Part shown: in pieces, positions 14,856 to 19,809 of the stretch
Layout of the letters: each line of letters opens with the position of its first letter
How positions within the stretch are numbered: position 1 is the stretch's first letter
Assembly (NCBI GenBank): GCA_021203665.1
Contig: JAJQAT010000173.1
Span: 1 to 19,809, forward strand
Length of the DNA: 19,809 nt
Origin: Bacillota bacterium
GTDB lineage: Bacteria; Bacillota; Clostridia; UBA1381
Reading direction: 5' to 3'
Position numbers and translations under genes: made by a program
The notes under the pieces: generated by a model
Database searches by the model: none
Seen by the model: only the letters and a program-made list of their open reading frames with translations
Told to the model about the DNA's origin: nothing

Positions 14856-15862
14856 AAAAATATGAGCACGGCGGAGATATTTATAACAACAGCGTAAGAC
14901 TTGATTTTTCGGTGAATACAAATCCGCTCGGCATAAGCGATAGGGTACGGGAAGCTGTGATAAGCGGCGCGGACGCGTTCGGGGTATATCCCGACGCGGA
15001 TTATGCCGAATTAAGGCGCGTCGTGGCGGAGCATGAGGGAGTGAAAAGCGAAAATATTTTATGCTCAAACGGCGCGTCGGAAATGATTTTCGCGGCGGTC
15101 CGCGCGGTTATGCCGAAGAGAGCGCTGCTTATCGCGCCCACGTTTTCGGAATACGAGCGCGCGTTTTTGAGCGTCGGCTGCGAAATCGAGTATTACACAT
15201 TAAAAGAGGAGAACGAATTTATTATCGGCTCGGATTTTATTGCCGGATTGAAGAGCGTCGATATGGCATTTATATGCAATCCGAACAATCCCGCGGGGAA
15301 TATCGCCGATAGAGCGTTGACGGATAAAATCGCGGACGTTTGCGCCGAAAGAAATATAATCTGTATAATTGACGAGTGCTTTATGGATTTGGCGGACAAC
15401 GGCTATTCGATGAAAGGGAAAATGCCGGTGATAAAGGCGTTTACAAAAACCTACGCAATGGCGGGACTGCGTTTGGGATATATCATTGGGGACACTAAAA
15501 TCTGCGGGGACATAAAAAAACAGCTGCCCGCGTGGAACGTGTCCGCGGCGGCGCAGGCGGGAGGCATTGCCGCCCTCAATGACGGCGGATATATTGAAAA
15601 AAGCCGTATTTATATAAAACGGGAGCGCGAATTTTTGACAGAGGAATTGAGAAAGCTTGGATTTAAGGCTTTTAAATCCGACACGAATTTTATTTTAATT
15701 AAAGGTCAAAGCGGTATCGGCGAAAGGCTTTTGGAGCGCGGAATACTTATAAGGAGCTGCACTAATTTCAGAGGCCTTGACGAGAGCTTTTACCGCGTGG
15801 CGGTGAAAGCGCATACGGATAACGCGGAGCTAATCAGGGAATTGGGTGATATTTGTGGCTAA
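14852..15862 (+). CDS. cobD: L-threonine-O-3-phosphate decarboxylase CobD
   Basis: PLP-dependent, class-II-aminotransferase-like enzyme making (R)-1-amino-2-propanol O-2-phosphate for CbiB. The 336-aa protein shows LDFSVNTNPLGIS near the N-terminus, LCSNGASEMIFAAV, FICNPNNPAGN and FTKTYAMAGLRLGY, in which Lys199 is the likely PLP lysine. ATG 14852 overlaps the cbiB stop (ATGA); no strong SD is evident, so translational coupling is likely. Two motif-type sequences lie 18 nt apart just after the GLRLGY segment: GDTK (213-216, exact) and GDIK (219-222, variant). Aminotransferases such as HisC are relatives, but context favours CobD. Confidence 0.92.
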   Translation: MKKYEHGGDIYNNSVRLDFSVNTNPLGISDRVREAVISGADAFGVYPDADYAELRRVVAEHEGVKSENILCSNGASEMIFAAVRAVMPKRALLIAPTFSEYERAFLSVGCEIEYYTLKEENEFIIGSDFIAGLKSVDMAFICNPNNPAGNIADRALTDKIADVCAERNIICIIDECFMDLADNGYSMKGKMPVIKAFTKTYAMAGLRLGYIIGDTKICGDIKKQLPAWNVSAAAQAGGIAALNDGGYIEKSRIYIKREREFLTEELRKLGFKAFKSDTNFILIKGQSGIGERLLERGILIRSCTNFRGLDESFYRVAVKAHTDNAELIRELGDICG

Positions 15863-17324
15863 GTCGATAATGATACAGGGGACGATGTCAAACGCGGGCA
15901 AGAGCATAATCGCGGCGGCATTGTGCAGGATATTTAAGCAGGACGGATATAAGGCCGCGCCGTTTAAGTCGCAGAATATGGCGCTCAATTCATATATAAC
16001 GCGCGACGGACTTGAAATGGGCAGAGCGCAGGTCGTGCAGGCGCAGGCGGCGGGAATTGAGCCGTCGGTGCTTATGAATCCGATACTGTTGAAGCCGACG
16101 AACGATAAAGGCTCGCAGGTGATAGTAAACGGCGAGGTGCGCTCTTATATGCGCGCCGCCGATTATTTCAAATATAAAAAGGAGCTTATACCCGAAATAA
16201 TGAGCGCGTATAATACGCTTTCCCGCGAGTACGATATAATAGTGATTGAGGGCGCGGGCAGTCCGGCGGAGATTAATCTCAAGCGGGACGATATTGTAAA
16301 TATGGGTATGGCGAAAATGGCGGACGCGCCGGTGTTGCTTGTCGGAGATATAGACCGAGGCGGGGTGTTCGCTCAGCTTTACGGTACCGTTATGCTGCTT
16401 GACGATGAGGAAAAAAGCAGGATAAAGGCAACCGTTATAAATAAGTTTCGCGGCGATGTGGAAATACTGCGTCCGGGACTTGATATGATTGAAAATCTCA
16501 CGGGTGTACCCGTGGCGGGAGTGGTGCCTTACGGACACTTTGATATTGACGATGAGGACAGCCTTTCGGAAAGGCTTGAAAATAAATCCGCGGGCATAAT
16601 AGATATTGCCGTGATACGCTTTCCGAGAATTTCAAATTTTACGGATTTTAACGCGTTTGAGCGTATTGACGGCGTTTCGGTCAGGTACGTGAAAAGCGCG
16701 GGTGAATTGCATAATCCCGATATGATAATTCTGCCCGGAAGTAAAAACACGATTTCGGATTTGCTTTGGATGAGAGAAAACGGACTTGAGGCGGCGGTTA
16801 AAAAGAGTAAATGCCCGATATTCGGCATATGCGGAGGCTATCAGATGCTCGGCAATAAAATAATCGACAGCGGCGGCTGCGAGGGCGGCGGCGCGGTGCG
16901 CGGTATGGAAATGCTGCCTATGGAAACGCGTTTCGCGAGCGAAAAAAGACGCGCTAGGGTAAGCGGCGTGTTTGAAAATATTTCGGGGACACTAAAAGAC
17001 CTTTGCGGCGTTGAATTTGAAGGGTATGAGATTCATATGGGACGAAGTGAGCTTAGTGTCCCTGCGATGACAAGGCTTTCGGACGGCTCTTATGACGGAA
17101 TATCCTCGGGCGATGTTTACGGCAGCTATGTGCACGGCATATTCGATAAATGCGCACCGCAGATTACGGAGTGCCTTTGCAGAAAAAAGGGAGTAAGCAT
17201 CGGGGACATAAAAAATATAAACCCGGACGAAATACGCGAAAGAGAATATGACGCTCTCGCGGATATGGTGCGAAAAAGCTTGGATATGGATTTGATTTAT
17301 AAAATTCTAAACAGGGAGGTATGA
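15855..17324 (+). CDS. cbiP: cobyric acid synthase CbiP/CobQ
   Basis: Glutamine- and ATP-dependent amidation of side chains b, d, e and g of adenosylcobyrinic acid a,c-diamide. About 489 aa. The N-terminal ATPase domain has KSIMIQGTMSNAGKS (P-loop near residues 9-17), FKSQNMALNSYIT and VIEGAGSPAEINL. The C-terminal amidotransferase domain has ILPGSKNTISDL, FGICGGYQMLG (Cys326) and YEIHMG. GTG 15855 is preferred because the family begins MAKSIMIQGT and GGGTGA (15844-15849) precedes it by 5 nt; GTG 15846 overlaps this SD. It overlaps cobD by 8 nt. It holds one exact motif copy (GTLK, 378-381), a GDIK variant (450-453) and the only inverted copy. Confidence 0.95.
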   Translation: MAKSIMIQGTMSNAGKSIIAAALCRIFKQDGYKAAPFKSQNMALNSYITRDGLEMGRAQVVQAQAAGIEPSVLMNPILLKPTNDKGSQVIVNGEVRSYMRAADYFKYKKELIPEIMSAYNTLSREYDIIVIEGAGSPAEINLKRDDIVNMGMAKMADAPVLLVGDIDRGGVFAQLYGTVMLLDDEEKSRIKATVINKFRGDVEILRPGLDMIENLTGVPVAGVVPYGHFDIDDEDSLSERLENKSAGIIDIAVIRFPRISNFTDFNAFERIDGVSVRYVKSAGELHNPDMIILPGSKNTISDLLWMRENGLEAAVKKSKCPIFGICGGYQMLGNKIIDSGGCEGGGAVRGMEMLPMETRFASEKRRARVSGVFENISGTLKDLCGVEFEGYEIHMGRSELSVPAMTRLSDGSYDGISSGDVYGSYVHGIFDKCAPQITECLCRKKGVSIGDIKNINPDEIREREYDALADMVRKSLDMDLIYKILNREV

Positions 17325-17326
17325 GC

Positions 17327-17830
17327 ATGATACACATTTATTGCGGCGACGGCAAGGGAAAGACAACGGCATCTGTAGGCTTGGCAATGAGAATGGCGGG
17401 ATATAATAAAAGGGTGCTGTTCATACAGTTTTTAAAAGGCTCATACACGGGCGAGCTTGAAGCTTTGGACAGGGAGAAAAACATAACCGTGATGCGTTGT
17501 GATGAAAATTACGGATTTTTCCGAAGTATGTCCGAGGAGGACAAGGAGAATATAATAAAATGCCATAATAAAAATCTGCTGTATGCCAAAGAAAACGCGG
17601 ATAAATTCGATATGATAGTCCTTGACGAAATTTTTGCGGCGTATAATTACGGCTTGACGGATAAGGATATTGTGCGCGAAATAGTCAAAGACTACGGCGG
17701 AGAATTGGTTATGACGGGACGCGGCCCGGATAGGTTTTTTACGGAAAAAGCGGACTATGTTTCCGAGATAAAGAAGATAAAACACCCTTATGACAGGGGT
17801 ATAACGGCAAGAAAGGGAATTGAGTTTTGA
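17327..17830 (+). CDS. cobO: cob(I)yrinic acid a,c-diamide adenosyltransferase (CobO/BtuR family)
   Basis: Transfers the adenosyl group from ATP to cob(I)alamin-type corrinoids. The 167-aa protein carries the family P-loop IYCGDGKGKTTASVGLA (residues 4-20), LFIQFLKG, DMIVLDEIFAAYNYGL and VMTGRGPDRFF. ATG 17327 is preferred because GGGAGGT (17314-17320) then sits at a normal 6-nt distance; ATG 17321 would abut the SD, although it overlaps the cbiP stop (ATGA). The stop overlaps the cbiC start by one base (TGATG). It holds no motif copy. Confidence 0.93.
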   Translation: MIHIYCGDGKGKTTASVGLAMRMAGYNKRVLFIQFLKGSYTGELEALDREKNITVMRCDENYGFFRSMSEEDKENIIKCHNKNLLYAKENADKFDMIVLDEIFAAYNYGLTDKDIVREIVKDYGGELVMTGRGPDRFFTEKADYVSEIKKIKHPYDRGITARKGIEF

Positions 17831-18459
17831 TGAAGCTTGAAAATGTGCTGCCCGCCGATATAGAGCGGCGCAGCTTTGAGATAATAGAGAGCGAGCTGCC
17901 GCACGAAATAGACAGCTCGGTTAAGTCTGTGGTTAAGCGCGTGATACACACCACCGCTGATTTTGATTACGCGGATAATATGCGCTTTTCCGACGGGGTA
18001 ATACAAATAATAAAGAATGCCGTGAAAAACGGCGCGGATATTGTAACCGACACGCAAATGGCGCGCAGCGGAATAAATAAAAAACGTCTTAAAAAATTCG
18101 GCGGCGAGGTTTTTTGCTTTATGTCGGACGAGGACGTTGCCGCCGCCGCGAAAGCGAACGGCACAACGCGCGCCGCCGCGAGTATGGAAAAGGCGGCGGG
18201 ATTGGGCAGAGATGTGATATTTGCCATAGGCAATGCGCCTACCGCGCTTATAAAGCTGTACGAGCTTATGGAGCAGGGCAAAATCAAGCCTGTTGCGATT
18301 ATCGGCGTGCCGGTCGGATTTGTGAATGTGGTGCAGGCAAAGGAGCTTATTATGACCGCCGACGCGCCGTATATTGTATCGCGCGGAAGAAAGGGCGGCT
18401 CGAATGTAGCTGCCGCGATATGCAACGCGCTTATATATGATTTGGACAGCGGAGCTTAA
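17830..18459 (+). CDS. cbiC: cobalt-precorrin-8X methylmutase CbiC
   Basis: Moves the methyl group from C11 to C12 to give cobyrinic acid. The 209-aa product has VIHTTADFDYADNMRFS (His40 is the candidate catalytic His), DTQMARSGINKK, FAIGNAPTALIKL and GVPVGFVNVVQAKE, all characteristic of CbiC/CobH. ATG 17830 is chosen rather than TTG 17827; the upstream AAAGGGA (about 17812-17818) is somewhat distant, so coupling to cobO is likely. It is the last gene of the block and shares its terminal TTAA with the convergent ldh stop. It has no motif copy. Confidence 0.95.
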   Translation: MKLENVLPADIERRSFEIIESELPHEIDSSVKSVVKRVIHTTADFDYADNMRFSDGVIQIIKNAVKNGADIVTDTQMARSGINKKRLKKFGGEVFCFMSDEDVAAAAKANGTTRAAASMEKAAGLGRDVIFAIGNAPTALIKLYELMEQGKIKPVAIIGVPVGFVNVVQAKELIMTADAPYIVSRGRKGGSNVAAAICNALIYDLDSGA

Positions 18460-19397
18460 AAGCCTATTGATTTAAGGCTTTCCTTAAGCTCCCCCGCGCT
18501 GTTTTTTAGTCCCGCGATTTCGTCGGAGCTGAAGGGCACGTCAAGAATACGCTCCACGCCGTATCCCGATACCTGCGTGGGAACGCTTAATGCGATGCCG
18601 CGTATTCCGTATTCGCCGCCGAGCACGCTTGAAACGGTAAGAACGGAATTTTCCGCTCCGGCTATACATTCGACTATACGCGCGACAGCCGCCGCGATGG
18701 CGTAGTATGTCGCGCCCTTTTTTTGTATAATCTCGTAGGCGGAATTTTTAACCTCCTCGTACATCATCTGTAAATCCTCGTCCGTGCATTTCCCGTAGCT
18801 TTCAAAGAAACGGCGCATATTCATTCCGGCGATGTTGGTGATGCTCCATGCGGCAACCTCGCTGTCGCCGTGCTCGCCTATGATGTAGGTATGGCAATAG
18901 CGCGCGTCTACTCCGGTGTGGCGGCTTATGAGATATTTAAGGCGCGAGGTGTCCAGAACGGTGCCGGAGCCTATCACTTGATTTTTCGGAAGCCCGGACA
19001 GCTTGTAGGTTATATAGGTCAGGATGTCAACGGGGTTGGACACGGTGAGCAGTATAACGTCGTCGGGAGCGTATTTCATAACACTGCCTATTATGCTCTT
19101 AAAAATATCCGCGTTTCTGCGTAAAAGGTCGATGCGGCTTTCGCCGACCTTTTGATTCACGCCCGCCGTTATAACTATAATATCGGCGCCGGCGCAGTCC
19201 TTCCAGTCGCCGCTGTAGACGCTTACGGGCTTTTGAAACGATATTCCGTGAGCCATGTCAAGAGCGTCGCCCTCCGCCTTATCCTTGTTTATATCAATCA
19301 AAACGATTTCCCGAAAAAGACCGCCGAGCATAATTGTATAAGCTGATGTGGAGCCGACAAAGCCCGCTCCGATAACCGCTATTTTTCCTCTGAGCAT
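18456..19397 (-). CDS. ldh: L-lactate dehydrogenase
   Basis: NAD-dependent reduction of pyruvate to L-lactate, the redox-balancing step of fermentation; cytoplasmic. The 313-aa protein has a Rossmann loop VIGAGFVGSTSAY (residues 8-20) and ITAGVNQKVGESR, in which Gln82 at the specificity position indicates lactate rather than malate. TVSNPVDILTY, VLDTSRLKYL and IIGEHGDSEVAAW carry the remaining catalytic residues, with His177 as proton donor. On the minus strand AAAGGCGG lies a few bases upstream of ATG 19397. The gene is convergent to cbiC with a 4-base overlap and follows the secG terminator. A weak CATACT lies in its upstream region, but I cannot define a promoter with confidence. Confidence 0.95.
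   Translation of the reverse strand: MLRGKIAVIGAGFVGSTSAYTIMLGGLFREIVLIDINKDKAEGDALDMAHGISFQKPVSVYSGDWKDCAGADIIVITAGVNQKVGESRIDLLRRNADIFKSIIGSVMKYAPDDVILLTVSNPVDILTYITYKLSGLPKNQVIGSGTVLDTSRLKYLISRHTGVDARYCHTYIIGEHGDSEVAAWSITNIAGMNMRRFFESYGKCTDEDLQMMYEEVKNSAYEIIQKKGATYYAIAAAVARIVECIAGAENSVLTVSSVLGGEYGIRGIALSVPTQVSGYGVERILDVPFSSDEIAGLKNSAGELKESLKSIGF
18459..18481. terminator. possible weak bidirectional terminator between cbiC and ldh
   Basis: A 7-bp stem, AAAGCCT-type (18459-18465) pairing with AGGCTTT (18475-18481), has a 9-nt loop and is placed at the shared 3' ends of the convergent genes. There is no clean T tract on either strand (TTTCCTT on the plus side), so efficiency is doubtful. I see no better terminator here. 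Confidence 0.35.
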
Positions 19398-19462
19398 AAA
19401 AAAACCGCCTTTCGTTTTTGCTCTTAGTATGCGCGGAAAAAACGAGGTTTATTCTAAAAGGG

Positions 19463-19503
19463 AATAAAAAAATACAGACAAAAGCTGCGAAAGCTTTGTC
19501 TGT
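19463..19503 (-). terminator. intrinsic terminator after secG
   Basis: ACAGACAAAAGCT (19474-19486) pairs with AGCTTTGTCTGT (19492-19503) around a short loop, with one unpaired base. Read on the minus strand it is followed by ATTTTTTTATT, a good T tract. It lies 16 nt beyond the secG stop. A shorter T tract on the plus side (19508-19512) may give some activity in the other direction. Confidence 0.8.
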
Positions 19504-19519
19504 AGTCTTTTTCATTGAT

Positions 19520-19741
19520 TTACGACGCCAGAATTACAAGCACCATTGTTGTTATCAGGAAAAGAATCGCAAGCGTTGCGGTAAGCTTAGTAAACATTGA
19601 TTCCTTTGTGGTTCCGCCGTTCTTCTTGAAGAACGAGTCGCCCATATCCGAAGACGCGCCCTGAATACCTCTCATACCGGGATCCTTGCCCTCCTGCGCC
19701 ATAACGATAAGAATAAGCAAAACGGTAACAATCAGGTGCAA
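19520..19741 (-). CDS. secG: protein-export membrane protein SecG, 5' end missing
   Basis: SecG is a small two-helix subunit of the SecYEG translocon. The readable 73 codons contain a first hydrophobic segment HLIVTVLLILIVMAQEGK, a polar loop DPGMRGIQGASSDMGDSFF and a second hydrophobic segment LTATLAILFLITTMVLVIL, matching SecG topology. SecG proteins normally have roughly 10-15 further N-terminal residues. Here the sequence instead runs at 19741-19742 into an inverted near-copy of the gene's own middle, so the true start and RBS are absent and the apparent TTG start at 19741 is not real. The gene is therefore either broken or cut by an assembly or rearrangement junction. Confidence 0.82.
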   Translation of the reverse strand: MHLIVTVLLILIVMAQEGKDPGMRGIQGASSDMGDSFFKKNGGTTKESMFTKLTATLAILFLITTMVLVILAS

Positions 19742-19809
19742 GGCAAGGATACCCGAATGAGAGGTATTCAGGGCGCGTCTTCGGATATGGGCGACTCGTT
19801 CGTCAAGAA
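19623..19809. repeat. 68-bp inverted repeat (fold-back of secG) at the window end
   Basis: Bases 19742-19809 match the reverse complement of 19623-19690 at 64 of 68 positions, with a 51-base spacer. The right arm, read on the plus strand, encodes MRGIQGASSDMGDSF, the same peptide as minus-strand secG. Three mismatches cluster in the DPG codons and one in the FFK region. This geometry is typical of a fold-back chimera at a contig end, but a real inverted partial duplication would look the same. Confidence 0.85.

Larger units (their letters stand above)
4631..16996 (+). repeat. iterated 11-base motif GGGACACTAAA across the cobalamin operon
   Basis: Fourteen exact plus-strand copies start at 4631, 4782, 4994, 5398, 5971, 7081, 8013, 8999, 9800, 11872, 11983, 13443, 15489 and 16986. 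The preceding base is G in nine, A in four and C in one, giving consensus RGGGACACTAAA. Nine copies are read RGG-GAC-ACT-AAA (R/G-D-T-K), three are read GGG-ACA-CTA-AA (GTL-K/N), and two lie at gene starts. Near copies are at 13874 (one mismatch) and, on the minus strand, 17052-17062 (one mismatch). Related GGGACATAAAA or GGGACACAAAA sequences are at 7296, 8377, 8523, 10143, 15507 and 17203. No exact copy occurs in ileS, ldh or secG on either strand. Function unknown. Confidence 0.9.

Noticed and set aside
16523..16540. GGACACT within cbiP near 16530 as a further motif copy
   Set aside because: Only seven bases match and the rest diverges; this is within chance expectation.

Overview
The window looks like a chromosomal segment of an anaerobic Gram-positive bacterium, most likely a Clostridia-type member of the Bacillota. 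The pointers are a T-box leader on ileS, a eukaryote-like (type 2) IleRS, near-consensus sigma-A promoters, AGGAG-type ribosome binding sites and an oxygen-independent (cobalt-early) cobalamin gene set containing cbiD and cbiG. I cannot name a species from the sequence.

Layout. Bases 1-347 hold a promoter and an isoleucine T-box leader. ileS follows at 348-3464 and ends in a long terminator hairpin (3504-3580). A second strong promoter (3625-3653) starts a compact block of 17 cobalamin genes, all on the plus strand: cbiD, cobM(cbiF), cbiG, cobJ(cbiH), cobK(cbiJ), cbiET fusion, cbiA, cobT, cobU, cobS and a short CobU-like gene; then a 253-base gap full of small perfect hairpins; then cobC, cbiB, cobD, cbiP, cobO/btuR and cbiC. 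Nearly all neighbours touch or overlap (ATGA, TGATG, 8-29 nt overlaps), so they are probably translationally coupled. On the minus strand, ldh converges on cbiC with a 4-base overlap, and a 5'-truncated secG lies at the end. The last 68 bases are an inverted near-copy of part of secG.

Together the cobalamin genes cover ring methylation and contraction (cobM, cobJ, cbiG, cbiD, cobK, cbiET, cbiC), a,c-diamidation (cbiA), adenosylation (cobO), the remaining amidations (cbiP), aminopropanol attachment (cobD, cbiB) and nucleotide loop assembly (cobU, cobT, cobS, cobC). Precorrin-2 synthesis, the cobaltochelatase, cbiL and cobalt uptake are not in the window and must be encoded elsewhere if the pathway is complete. 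No cobalamin riboswitch is visible.

The most unusual signal is an 11-base motif, GGGACACTAAA (nearly always RGGGACACTAAA). It occurs 14 times exactly, always on the plus (coding) strand and only inside the cobalamin block (4631-16996), in two different reading frames of unrelated proteins and also exactly at gene starts. Chance expectation for an 11-mer in this window is about 0.01. It behaves as a nucleic-acid-level element laid over coding sequence and is the best candidate here for an undescribed system.
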